Shown here in pieces: positions 44,065 to 54,200 of a DNA stretch of 64,000 bases. The stretch comes from Bin87 sp965222895 (GTDB taxonomy: Bacteria > Chloroflexota > Dehalococcoidia > Lucifugimonadales > UBA3495): the NCBI GenBank assembly GCA_965222895.1, contig CBDCVB010000002.1, positions 1,240,001-1,304,000 on the forward strand, in the 5' to 3' direction. The stretch's first letter is position 1, and every line of letters starts with the position of its first letter. Under the pieces are notes generated by a model. The model saw only the letters and a list, made by a program, of their open reading frames with translations, ran no database searches and had not been told where the DNA came from. A program made the translations under genes and the position numbers.

Positions 44065-44658
44065 ATGACGACGATGATAATTAGACCCTCTCCCGGTGGG
44101 AGGGCGGTTGGGGTGTGGGGTGCGACCCTGGCCGTACTCATCGTGCTGGTTTGGGCCGTCTGGCCTGCCGTGACCCAGGCTCAGGACATTTCCGGGTTGG
44201 ACACGCAGCGGACAAAAGGCATCGCCGGCCCCTATGCTATCGAAGCCGAAGCTAAACCGTTGCCGTCGCTGCAGGCTGCCCACCACATTATCAAGGTTAC
44301 GGACGCAGCGTCGGGGGCGCCGGTCGACGATGTGCGCGTCCGGGTGCTAACGTCGTTGCAGGGCAGTGAGCACTCGGGCTGGGCCCACGCCATCAGTCCC
44401 AACACGCCGGGGGTATATTCGGCGACCATTGAGATCAAGGAGCCTGGCATCTGGGAAACCACACTGCTCATCGAACCGCTGGACGGCGGTTCCTACGGCC
44501 TCGACGGGTTCACCTTTGAGGTTGTTGCGCCATCGCAGAATCGGGCGGCGGGGTTCGTGTTCCTGGGTGTAGCCGTGGTGCTGGCGGCGGGCGCCGGTTA
44601 TCTGGTTTGGCAGATTCGGCGGAACCAGCGTCAGCGCGCTGCCCGCGAGATTACGTAG
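44065..44658 (+). CDS. Exported membrane-anchored beta-domain protein next to CtaG
   Basis: This 197-residue protein has an N-terminal signal or anchor (VWGATLAVLIVLVWAVWPAV), a beta-sandwich-like extracytoplasmic domain (HHIIKVTDAASGAPVDDVRV, GVYSATIEIKEPGIWETTLL) and a C-terminal membrane helix (AGFVFLGVAVVLAAGAGYLVW). It resembles FixH/YtkA-type proteins linked to copper and oxidase assembly. The CtaG gene begins directly after its stop (TAGATG), so a shared role in cytochrome oxidase maturation is likely but inferred. Confidence 0.65.
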   Translation: MTTMIIRPSPGGRAVGVWGATLAVLIVLVWAVWPAVTQAQDISGLDTQRTKGIAGPYAIEAEAKPLPSLQAAHHIIKVTDAASGAPVDDVRVRVLTSLQGSEHSGWAHAISPNTPGVYSATIEIKEPGIWETTLLIEPLDGGSYGLDGFTFEVVAPSQNRAAGFVFLGVAVVLAAGAGYLVWQIRRNQRQRAAREIT

Positions 44659-45654
44659 ATGAACATTGCATCAGTGGTGCGCCGGCGCTGGTGGATGGCC
44701 GCCGGTGTTGCAGCGGGTTTGGCGGCGTTGCTGGCCGGCGCCGGCGTGGCGTCGGCCCACCAGGGCATCCCGCCCGGCCAGACTGCGCTGACGGCGTGGG
44801 GAGTCACGACCAATCCGTTGCCCAGCCTCATTCTGCTGTTGACGGTTTACCTGTACGTAAACGGTCTCAACAACTGGCCGAATCCCAGTCATCGCGTAAC
44901 CGTCTGGCAAAAGATTAGCTTTGGCGCCGGCATTGTGGTGCTGTTCGCCGCCCTGCAATCGCCCATTGAACCGCTGGCCGAGCACTATTTCTCGATTCAC
45001 CAGGCCCAGCATCTGATGGTGCGCATGATTGGCCCGCTGCTGGTGTTGCTGGGGGCGCCGCTAACGCCCATGCTGCGGGGGATGCCCACCTGGTTGCGGC
45101 AAGGAGTGGTGCGGCGCATCGTTCGGATGCCACTGGCCCGCTGGGTGTACGGCAAGATAACCAATCCGATACTGACCACAGGCACGTTCCTGGGCTTGCT
45201 ATACATCTGGCAGGTACCTGGCCCCCACGACCTGGCGGTGCATAACGACCTAGTGCACTGGTTCATGCACGTAACGATGCTGGCCAGCGGGTTCCTGTTC
45301 TGGTGGATCGTCATCGACCCCAAACCGCGGCGGTCGCGGCTGCACTACGGCCTGCGCATCCTGTATCTGGGCCTGATTGTGCTGCCGAACACGCTGCTGG
45401 GCGCGGCCATCACCTTCCGGGAGGACGTTATCTACACGGCCTACCAGGAACTGCCCCGACCGTGGGAAGGGCTGTCGTTCATCACCGACCAACGGTTGGG
45501 CGGGTTGATGCTGTGGGTGCCGGGAGACATGATGAGCATAATATCGGCCGGCATCGTGATGATGATGTGGTACAACCGGGAGATGGAGTTGAACCCCAAC
45601 CCGCCGATGCCAGTGCCGGTGGCGAAGGACGAGGAGAGCCCGCCTTCCAGCTAG
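44659..45654 (+). CDS. ctaG: Cytochrome c oxidase assembly protein CtaG (caa3 type)
   Basis: This 331-residue polytopic protein has about seven helices of the caa3_CtaG type, which takes part in copper insertion or assembly of caa3 oxidase. It has YFSIHQAQHLMVRMIGPLLVLLGAPL, PGPHDLAVHNDLVHWFMHVTMLASGFLFWW and DQRLGGLMLWVPGDMM, the His- and Met-rich family landmarks. An N-terminal signal-like segment ends at ASAHQG. It is coupled to the preceding anchored protein. The oxidase subunits are not in the window. Confidence 0.88.
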   Translation: MNIASVVRRRWWMAAGVAAGLAALLAGAGVASAHQGIPPGQTALTAWGVTTNPLPSLILLLTVYLYVNGLNNWPNPSHRVTVWQKISFGAGIVVLFAALQSPIEPLAEHYFSIHQAQHLMVRMIGPLLVLLGAPLTPMLRGMPTWLRQGVVRRIVRMPLARWVYGKITNPILTTGTFLGLLYIWQVPGPHDLAVHNDLVHWFMHVTMLASGFLFWWIVIDPKPRRSRLHYGLRILYLGLIVLPNTLLGAAITFREDVIYTAYQELPRPWEGLSFITDQRLGGLMLWVPGDMMSIISAGIVMMMWYNREMELNPNPPMPVPVAKDEESPPSS

Positions 45655-45670
45655 GCGGGCGGTGATATGG

Positions 45671-46585
45671 CTACCGGCCTCTTAGCTTGGGATCGAGTAC
45701 GTCGCGCAGGGCGTCGCCGAGGATGTTGAATCCCAGCACGGCCACGAATATGAAGATGCCGGGGAACAGCAGCAGCCAAATGCCGGTTTCGGGGGCCTCT
45801 TTGCTGGCAACGGTCAGGATTCCTCCCCAGCTGGGGTCGTCGGGAGGGGCTCCGACTCCCAGGAAGCTGAGGGATGCCTCGATTATAATGGCAAAGCCCA
45901 GGTAGTAGGTGGCCATGATGAGGTATATGGCGAAACAGTTGGGCATGATGTGGCGGAAGACGATGCGCCCGGGACGGGCGCCCACTGCCCGGGCTGCCGT
46001 TACGTAGTCCATTTCCTTGAGCGTCAGAACCTGTGAGCGAACGGTGCGAACCACCGGCGCGATCATCCCGATTACGATGGCGAGGATGACGTTGTTCAAC
46101 GAAGGGCCGAGGATAGCCATGATGGCGAGGGCGAGGATCAAACCGGGCATCGACATGAGAGCATCGATCAGGCGCTGGATGGCGAGGTCGACCACGCCGC
46201 CGGCGTAGGTGCTCACGATGCCGAGGACGAAACCGGCCGAGATGCCGATGAGTACGCTGCCAATGCCCACGTATAGGGAGATCCACGAACCGTAAAGCAC
46301 CCGGCTCAGCACGTCTCGCCCGATGATGTCGGTGCCCATTGGGTATTCCAGGCTGGGATCGAGGAATATACCTCCCACGGATTCGTAGGGATCGCCCACG
46401 GGCAGGAGGCTCAGACGGGAACTGATGGCAATCAGGATAAGGGCAATTGTGATTACAGCGCCCACGGCTCCCAGCGGTTTGCGTTTGGCCAGGACGCCTG
46501 CCGACCGAAATGCAGCCGGAACTCGCAACAATGCGGATTGGGTACTGGCAAGGCCGTCCTGGGAGCCTATTTCATGCGTTACCAT
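45671..46585 (-). CDS. Peptide-type ABC transporter permease (DppC-like), second importer
   Basis: This is a 304-residue DppC-type permease with GTDIIGRDVLSRVLYGSWISLYVGI, the EAA-like loop YVTAARAVGARPGRIVFRHIMPN and LSFLGVGAPPDDPSWGG. It is the last gene of an operon read right to left: binding protein, DppB, DppC. Thirty bases separate it from DppB. No ATPase genes follow; the next gene is convergent CtaG. The ATPases may be shared and encoded elsewhere. Confidence 0.92.
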   Translation of the reverse strand: MVTHEIGSQDGLASTQSALLRVPAAFRSAGVLAKRKPLGAVGAVITIALILIAISSRLSLLPVGDPYESVGGIFLDPSLEYPMGTDIIGRDVLSRVLYGSWISLYVGIGSVLIGISAGFVLGIVSTYAGGVVDLAIQRLIDALMSMPGLILALAIMAILGPSLNNVILAIVIGMIAPVVRTVRSQVLTLKEMDYVTAARAVGARPGRIVFRHIMPNCFAIYLIMATYYLGFAIIIEASLSFLGVGAPPDDPSWGGILTVASKEAPETGIWLLLFPGIFIFVAVLGFNILGDALRDVLDPKLRGR

Positions 46586-46615
46586 GCTGTTTTCTCCGAA
46601 GATGGGGGGATTGCT

Positions 46616-47584
46616 TTACTGGTAGCGAATCCTGGGGTCAAGCAGGCCGTAAGCAATGTCAATTGCCAGATTCAGGAACATCACGACCGCCGCGACGAGC
46701 ACAACCACCGCCTGAATTACCACGAAGTCCCGGTGGATGATGGCATCGATGAGCATTGTCCCTACCCCCGGCACCAGGAAAATGACCTCCACGATTATCA
46801 CCCCACCCAGGAGGCGTCCAAACTGGTAGCCCGATATGGTAATGATGGGCAGGATTGCGTTTTTGAGGGCGTGGCGTCCAATCACCCCAAACTCGTTGAG
46901 CCCCTTGGAACGGGCGGTCCTCACGTAGTCGTCCCGCATGACCTCCAGCATCGAAGAGCGGGTGACCCTGGCGGTAAACGCCAGGTCATGAAACGCGATA
47001 GCCAAGGCAGGGAATATCATTTGTTGCAGGTTGGTGAGCGGGTTTTCCCACAAGTTTGCGTAGTCCAGCGGAGGTAGCCAATCGAAGACGTAGGCCAGGA
47101 CATACGTTACTACGATGGCGATCAGGAACGTGGGCATGGCGATGCCCAGGAGGGCGAAGATACGGCTTACGTAATCCAGCCCGGTGTCCTGCTTTACGGC
47201 GGACAGGATTCCCAATGGAACCGCCACCAGAAAAGCAATGCCCATGCCCATTACCGCCAGTTGCATGGTGGTGATGAACCTGGCTCCCAACTCGTCCATG
47301 ACCGGGGTCTGGTACCAAAGCGACTCCCCCAGGTCCCCACGCACCATGTGCCATATCCAGTCGCCGTATTGGATGTGAACCGGCCGATCCAGTCCCAGCT
47401 TTGCCCGCAACCTTGTGATGTCGGCAAGATCGACGCGGCCACCCTCGCTGGGGTCGGTCCCGGTGAGGATGAGCATGGCGGTATCACCGGGAACGATCCA
47501 CATCAGCATAAAGATGATGATCGTTACGATCAGGATCGTGGGAATAAAGAGGAGCAATCTTCGAATGATGTAAGTGGTCACCAT
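46616..47584 (-). CDS. Peptide-type ABC transporter permease (DppB-like), second importer
   Basis: This 322-residue DppB-type permease has the N-terminal YIIRRLLLFIPTILIVTIIIF, GDLGESLWYQTPVMDEL, and the cytoplasmic loop YVRTARSKGLNEFGVIGRHALKN. I start at ATG 47584 (MVTTYIIRRLL). Just upstream the 13-base string aagggtttagcgc is duplicated in tandem. It pairs with the DppC gene downstream. Confidence 0.92.
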   Translation of the reverse strand: MVTTYIIRRLLLFIPTILIVTIIIFMLMWIVPGDTAMLILTGTDPSEGGRVDLADITRLRAKLGLDRPVHIQYGDWIWHMVRGDLGESLWYQTPVMDELGARFITTMQLAVMGMGIAFLVAVPLGILSAVKQDTGLDYVSRIFALLGIAMPTFLIAIVVTYVLAYVFDWLPPLDYANLWENPLTNLQQMIFPALAIAFHDLAFTARVTRSSMLEVMRDDYVRTARSKGLNEFGVIGRHALKNAILPIITISGYQFGRLLGGVIIVEVIFLVPGVGTMLIDAIIHRDFVVIQAVVVLVAAVVMFLNLAIDIAYGLLDPRIRYQ

Positions 47585-47645
47585 TACCCCCAAGGGTTTA
47601 GCGCAAGGGTTTAGCGCGACGACTGGCTTACGGACTGACGCTCAT

Positions 47646-49488
47646 TTATGGCTGGTAGCCGGTACCTACCGGTGGTTTCTGGGCGTTCTCATCCCACCAG
47701 GCGGCATCCCACTTGTGTACCAACTGAATGGTCCTCGGCACGTGGTAGTTTTTGATTCTGTAGTCCAGCGCTCCGCCGGCGTGCATCCAGCCTATTGGCA
47801 GGTAGTGGGGAACGTCTTCGCGCAGGAGATCTACCATCTGCGCAAAAATCAGCTTGCGCTTTTCCGGGTCCAGCTCTCTGGTTTGGGCATCTTTGAGTAG
47901 ATCGAACTCGGGTGTGGTCCAGTTCAGAGAGTTCCGCATGGTGTCGGTCCCGTACCACTGGTTCAGGATGTCGGACGGGTCCGGAAGAATAATGCCACTG
48001 CCGCAGGAGGTGATTATTTCGTAATCGTTGCTTCTCCGGTTGGCGTAGAGGGTAGCCACATCGGTGGAGACGATGTTCATGTCCAGGTTGAGTTCCCGCT
48101 TCCAGATCTGGCTAACCAACTGAGCCTGGGTCGCGGTGCATCCGGTAAGAATCGAGGAGATTGTGCCGCTGAACCCGTCGGGATAACCGGCTTCCGCCAG
48201 TAGCCGCTTGCCCTCTGCCAAATCGGCCAGGGATTTGCTACCGTCAGCTTCGCGCCGGTAGCCTGGCAACTGATAAAGGTCCTCGGTAGTCTCGTTGGGG
48301 GCATACCCGACGTGGAAATGGGTGCCTACGGTGCCGTTGCCACGGAGGATTTTTTCTACGATCTCCTCATGGTCGATGACCAGCCACATAGCGCGGCGGA
48401 CCCTGGGATCGTCGTAGGGCTTGATTTGCCAATTGAAGGTGATACCGCTGCGCTGCACATTGGTCATGAACAGGGCTCTCATCGTGCCGTCGGTATCGCG
48501 TTCCAGTTGTTCCACGAATTCGGTGTAGGTAGACAGAACCGGGTAATAGGTGCCGTCGGCCTGACCTACTTTCAGAGTGGCGATGGACCTGGCTACATCC
48601 TGAATGAGGAAGACCTTGAAGCCGTCGAAGAAGGGACGCGGCGCTTTGAAGTAGTTGGGATTCCGAACGTATTCGTAGCCCTCCTGCTTCTGCCAGCTCC
48701 CTTCCTTGAAGATGAAGGGGCCGGAGCCGAGCATATTTTCGGGGCAGCAGTTAGCATCTTCCTGACTCAGCGAACCGGCCACGTGTTCCGGGTACATTTT
48801 CATGTAGTCGGAAGCCAGATTGACCATGAAGGTCGCTGCCGGGAACTTGATAGGCATACGCACGGTCTTGTCGTCTATCGCCTCGGCGGTCTGGTATTCA
48901 TAGAAATCCCTGGAAATCCCTGAGGCTGTTGGTTCTACCGCGGAATGCGTCAGGCAACACGATTCGGTCGAGGCTGAACACAATGTCGCTGGCCTTGACC
49001 GGTTCGCCGTCGGTCCACTGGGCATCGGCTAGGTGGAACGTGTAAATCGTGCCGTCGTCGCTCATATCCCAGCTTTCCGCCAAGTCGCCGATTATCTCAT
49101 CGGGGTTAACCGGGTCGTATTCCAACAGCTGATTAAACCGAGGGCCGGAGGGCGTAAGGGTGGTGGTCAGGCTGGCGCCATAGTGGACATCCCAGAACCC
49201 GGGGTTATTGCGGGCCACCCAATTCATGGTTCGGCCATGCTTGCCACGGGAAACCCAGTCGTCGGGGGATGGCGCAACCGCTTCCGGTATAGCCGTAGCG
49301 TCGGCGGGCTGCGCCGGGTCCTGGGCAACCGGAGCCGCGGTGGCAACAACCGGGTTGTCAGGCGCCGGTGCATCAGTAGCCTGGGGCGCCGGCGAGGTTG
49401 CCGCGCCTCCGCAAGCGATGAGCAAGATCAGGGTCAGCAACCAGGGGATCAGGATTAAGCCTTTCGGGACTGGGTTTAAACGCCGCAT
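47646..49488 (-). pseudogene. ABC substrate-binding lipoprotein broken by a 10-base duplication
   Basis: This is a family 5 solute-binding protein of about 610 residues. ATG 49488 begins a lipoprotein signal (ILIPWLLTLILLIACGG) and an Ala/Pro-rich linker. The domain starts with GDLAESWDMSDDGTIYTFHL and runs in frame to NSLRDF. There the 10-base unit CAGGGATTTC (minus strand) occurs twice in tandem (48903-48922), shifting the frame to a stop at 48898. Removing one copy restores NSLRDF-YEYQTAEAIDDKT and a continuous gene to 47646, including LGSGPFIFKEG and RRAMWLVIDHEEI. It is a recent mutation, a reversible switch or an assembly error. Confidence 0.85.
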
Positions 49489-49633
49489 CACGTTTCTAAC
49501 CTCCACATTCGTGTCAGAACAGATTTTGCCAATCTGCATGGACCAGCAACGCTGGGTAGGTTCTTCACATGGGCTGTATTCCGCCGAAGTTCGTTCCGCC
49601 ACCTCGGCTCAAAAACCCTTTTGATAGTTCGCT

Positions 49634-49663
49634 ATCATAATTCGCAATTATGAAAATCGTCAA
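49634..49663 (-). promoter_or_regulatory. Promoter with overlapping palindrome upstream of the binding-protein operon
   Basis: On the minus strand TTGACG (49658-49663) and TATGAT (49634-49639) are 18 bases apart in an unusually AT-rich stretch (about 49620-49745). A perfect palindrome, CATAATT-CGC-AATTATG (49636-49652), overlaps the -10 box and spacer. GATAG-TTCG-CTATC lies next to it (49623-49636). The first is a candidate operator for a dimeric repressor. Confidence 0.45.
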
Positions 49664-49843
49664 ATTGCATTACGCTATATTTACCTGTTATCAATATCTA
49701 AATCGTAAATAACTTCTGCTTTTATAATCAGGTTTATTCGATATAACCAAAACAGCGTGTCTCTTCGTCTCGGGACGGTCTGACCGGAGACGCCCCTCAC
49801 CCCAACCCCTCTCCCACGAGGGGAGAGGGGTTATAACCCGTCA

Positions 49844-49985
49844 TTGCCAGGAGCGCAGCGACGTGGCAACCTCGATGAGGCTGAACACACGTCGGCGAAC
49901 CGCCGTTGCTACGACAACGAGATTGCCACGCTACGCTCGCAATGACAGAGTGGGTACGTATGAGCCAATGACAAAGCGGGTACGT
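49844..49985 (+). repeat. MITE-like dispersed repeat, copy 6
   Basis: The core gaacacacgtcggcgaaccg and ctacgctcgcaatgac match the family. The right end is duplicated: the tail tgggtacgtatgagcc appears twice in slightly different form. The left terminal inverted repeat is missing. The 575-base gap 49489-50063 otherwise holds only the AT-rich promoter region and a ctctcccacgaggggagag palindrome near 49810. Confidence 0.7.
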
Positions 49986-50063
49986 ATGAGCCGTTGCTTC
50001 GCATTGACCGGGGTTGGTGCAGATTGTAGTATGCGGCAATCGCACTTTCAGGTTGATAGGCTG

Positions 50064-51194
50064 ATGGTTATTAGAGACGGAAACCAGACGCACGCCAGGC
50101 CGGAGCCCCGGTTTGACTGGTTTATTCCCATTGACGGGGATGGCGACCGGGCGGGTACGCTGCGGGCGCAGCGGCCGCCGACTTTTGACTACCTGACCGA
50201 CGTGGCCAGGACTGCTGAAGCCTGCGGGTTCTATTCGATGCTGATACCGACGCGGTTTGCCAACGGGCTGTTTGGCGAGGACGCTCCGCTGGCCGAGACG
50301 TGGACCACCGCAACGGCATTGGCCGCCGTTACGTCGAAAATCCGGTTCCTGGTGGCGGTGCGGCCGGGGTTTATCGCGCTGGGATTATTTGCCCAGATGG
50401 CAGCGGCGCTGCACCAGATTTCCGGCGGCCGGCTGGATCTAAACATCGTGCCCGGCGGCATCCAGAATGACTTTGAACGGGTGGGTGAGGTTAGCGACCA
50501 CGCCACCAGATACGAGCGCGCCGAGGAGTTCATTGAAGCTTGCCGGGCCCTGTGGCAGCAGCCGCAGCCGGTCAGCTATGCCGGCGATTTCTACCGACTG
50601 GAAGGGGCGTACTGCTCGCCCGCGCCCGGAGAGGATGCGCCACGTTTCTACCTGGGCGGCGCATCGCCGCGGGCCGTGGGCCTGTCGTCGCGGCAGGCTG
50701 ATGTTCACCTGGGCTGGATTGAGCCGCTGGCAGATACGGCGCAACGCGTCGCCGACCTTCGGGAACAGTTCGACGCCACCGGACGCCCGCTGACGCTGGG
50801 TCTCCGCACGCACCTGGTTATCCGGGACGACGAGGCAACCGCCTGGGCGGACGCCCGCAGCCTGATCGCCGATGCCGCCCCGGAAGTGAAGGCGCAACGG
50901 CAATCGGCAATCGTGGGCACGCCGATGGTGGGACAGCAGGCGCAGGCTCGCGTGGCTGAAGACCACCGGCTGGGCCGGCACCTGTGGAACGGGTTGTCGG
51001 AGGTGCGGGTGAACTGCGGCAGCGCGCTGGTGGGAACGCCGGAGCAAGTGGCCGGTGAGTTGCTGGGATACTGGCGGCTGGGCATTGATGAGTTCATCCT
51101 GAGCGGCTTCCCTCACGTTGAGGAGTGCCACCGGGCCGCCGAGCAGTTGCTGCCCCGCCTGCGCGAACTAATCGCCGCTGAGCCGACCGCCTGA
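50064..51194 (+). CDS. SsuD-like FMN-dependent monooxygenase (LLM class)
   Basis: This 376-residue luciferase-superfamily protein resembles alkanesulfonate monooxygenase SsuD, which cleaves C-S bonds of sulfonates. Features are FDWFIPIDGDGDRAGT, GFYSMLIPTRFANG, FLVAVRPGFIALGLFAQMAAAL, SGGRLDLNIVPGG and the C-terminal VGTPEQVAGELLGYWRLGIDEFILSGFPHVEE. I start at ATG 50064; the longer frame to 49863 runs into the repeat. The sulfonate role is inference. Confidence 0.88.
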   Translation: MVIRDGNQTHARPEPRFDWFIPIDGDGDRAGTLRAQRPPTFDYLTDVARTAEACGFYSMLIPTRFANGLFGEDAPLAETWTTATALAAVTSKIRFLVAVRPGFIALGLFAQMAAALHQISGGRLDLNIVPGGIQNDFERVGEVSDHATRYERAEEFIEACRALWQQPQPVSYAGDFYRLEGAYCSPAPGEDAPRFYLGGASPRAVGLSSRQADVHLGWIEPLADTAQRVADLREQFDATGRPLTLGLRTHLVIRDDEATAWADARSLIADAAPEVKAQRQSAIVGTPMVGQQAQARVAEDHRLGRHLWNGLSEVRVNCGSALVGTPEQVAGELLGYWRLGIDEFILSGFPHVEECHRAAEQLLPRLRELIAAEPTA

Positions 51195-51239
51195 CCGATG
51201 GTTGCTTCCCGGCGCGGGCCAAGGTAGCCGATTACCGCG

Positions 51240-54200
51240 ATGCAGAGCATGCTCCTTTTGCTGTGGCTGCTGCCCCGCCGGATTCGCTCGGCGTGGGGAC
51301 TGCTGGCGGTTACGGCGTTTGGGGTGCTGGCCGCCGTAACCATCATGGCGCTGGGGGCGATGTACTCCCACGCGCTGGCTGAGGCCGGATTGCGCCACTC
51401 GCTGGCGGTAACGCATCCGGTGGTCATCAACACGCAGGTGGTAGTACGAAACCGACCCCTTGGCCCCGAGGACTACGCCACGCTGCGCACCAAAATCGAG
51501 GCCATTATCGACAGCGAGACGGGCTACCTGCTGCGCGACCGACATCGGTACGCCAAGGTACTGCCGATGATGCCGTTGACCCAGGAGGGGAGTCCATACG
51601 GCATATCCGATGTTCCCCTGGGGCGACCGTTTTTCGTCACCGGTTTCACCGAACATTCCCGCCTCATCGACGGACGCTGGCCGGGGGATGGCGTCGGGTC
51701 TGACGAGGACGGGCGTCCGGTGATTGAAGCCGTGTTCGGTTCCGACACGGCCCGGCACATGGGTTGGGGCGTGGGCAAACGGGCCTGGCTGGTCGTGTTC
51801 CCGGGCGCCAGGGACGAGCCGCACAAGTACATCGCCGTCGACATCGTGGGCATTGCCGAGGCCATCAACCCGCAGGCGGAGTACTGGATGAGTTCTGCCG
51901 ATTACTTCCGCCTGGGCGACTGGGACGGCCGGCCGATTGCGCCGCTCTATGTAACCGAGACGGCGTACTTTGACGGGATTGGGAAACAGTACCCAACGCT
52001 GGTCGGCGACTACGGCTGGTTCCTGTACATCAACCCCGACATCATCACCGCCGAAACGGTGCAGGACACGCGGGAAAACCTGACCGCGCTGGAAACCGAC
52101 ATCAACAGCCAGTTCCCCCGCTCCTACGTGCTGACCGGGCTGGAGAACAGCCGGGGCACCGGATTGCTGGCCGCCTATCAGCGTGAACTGACGCTGGCGC
52201 GCGCGCCCCTGTTCCTGTTCATTTCGCTGGTGGTGGTGGTGATTCTGTACTTCCTGGCGCTGGCGGTGAGCCTGCTGGCCGGCGCGCGCTCCGCGGAATC
52301 GTCGATGCTGCGGAGCCGTGGGGCCAGCGTGGGGCAGGTGGGCGGCCTGCTGGCAATGGGCGAAGGTCTGATTGTGCTGGTGGCTACGCTGATCGGGCCG
52401 CTGCTGGCCTGGGGCATCGGTTCGGCGCTGCTGATCAACACGCTGAATCCTGCCGACCGCGCCGGCATCGGGGACACACCGATCGCCGTGGGCCTGTCCT
52501 GGCAGATGTATGCCATGGGCGCCATTGGTGGATTGCTGAGCCTGGGGGTGCTGACCGTGGCCGGCGGGAATCTGGCGCGCCTGGGGATACTGGATTTCCT
52601 AAGAGCGCGGTCGCGCCCCCCCGGTGCTCCCTGGCTGCAACGTTATTACATTGACGTGCTGGCCGTGGTGGCATTGGCGGTGCTGGTTTGGCAGATTCGG
52701 CAGCGCGGCGGCTTCGTGGAGGGGAACCTGACCGGACGTGGCCCGGCGCTTGATCCGTTGCTGCTGCTGGCGCCCTCGGCGGCGCTGCTGGCGTTGGCCT
52801 TCCTGATGCTGCGCGCTCTGCCGTGGGCGATGACCGTTGCATCCTGGGCGGCACAGCGGGCGGCCCCGGCGTGGGTGTCGCTGGTGTTGCGGCAGATGGC
52901 ACGGCACTCCCTGCCCTACGCATCGCTGACGGTGGTGGTTACGCTGGCGGCGGCGTTGGGCGTGTTCGCCGGCTCCTTCCAGACCACGCTGGCCCGCAGC
53001 GAGGCCGACCAGGCCAGCTTCCGGATTGGGGGAGACCTCACGCTGGGCGGAGCCAGTTTCATCGGGCGCACCGAGGAGCAGCGGGTGGCGGCGTTAAACG
53101 AAATAGAAGGCGTAAACGCGGTGGCGGCGATAATCCGTGAGCCGGTTGGATTCATCGACGGGCCGTCGCAACGGGGCACGGTTTTGGGAGTGGACCCGCT
53201 GACGATGCCTATGGCTTCGTGGTGGCGCGACTCGTTCGCCGACGGCGAGCCGGCTCCGCTGGACAGCCTGATGGCGCCGTTGCGGCGGACGCTGACGCCT
53301 CAGGCGTCGGGCATAGCGCTGCCCCTGGGCACCGAGCGCATCGTAGTGTGGGCGCGCCGGGATGATGGGCGGGAGTTAGGTTCGTCGGTGCCGCTGCCGA
53401 GCTATCGGCTGTGGGCACGGATCGGCGATGAGCGTGGGTTCTATCGCAACCTGGAACTGGGAGTGCTGGCCCCACAGTTTGGCACTGCAGAAGGGTGGCA
53501 ATGGCTGAATGCGGACATGCCGGAGGTCGGTTCGGACGGCGTAATACACCAGTGGCGCGTGGTGTCGGTGCACATTTCGGGTGAAGCCTTCGCCCGCACG
53601 CCTCCCGGCGGTTTGTCGCTGGATGACGTGACGGCCTACGGAGCGGGACTGCCGCCGGCCGGCGAAGTGGTGGAAGGGTTTGAAGACGTGGGGCCGTGGA
53701 CGGCGTTGCCCCAGGCCGGGGCGGTGCCGGACCGGGCCGAACGCACCGCCGATGGCGCGCGCTCGGGCGCCGTGGGGATGCAGATACGGTGGGAGGAGCC
53801 GTTGGGCCGTTCGCCGCGGGGCATCGTGATTCCGCCGGGGCCGCTGCCATTGCCGGCCATCGCGGGGCCCGGGTTCTCGGCGGGCCAACCGGCGCGAATT
53901 ACCGTGGATGGTTACGTGGTGCCCACGCACATCACAGCCACGGTGAGTCATTTCCCGACGCTGGACGAGGGCCGGTCGTTCGTGGTGGTGTCGGTACACG
54001 AGCTGCGGGCGTGGCTGTCGCAGGCGCCGGGAGCGCAAGCGGTCACCCCCAACGAGTGGTGGTTCGGCGTTGCCGAGGGAGCCGACCGGCAGCAGGTGTC
54101 GGCGGACATTCTGGACATCGGCTACCGGCTGTCCTTCCTGCGCGACCGGGCCAAGGCCGTTGACCTGGCCACGCGCAACCCGCTGGCCGGCGGAGCCTGG

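Noticed and set aside
49863..50063. N-terminal extension of the SsuD-like monooxygenase
   Set aside because: It is translated MITE-like repeat; family similarity begins after ATG 50064.
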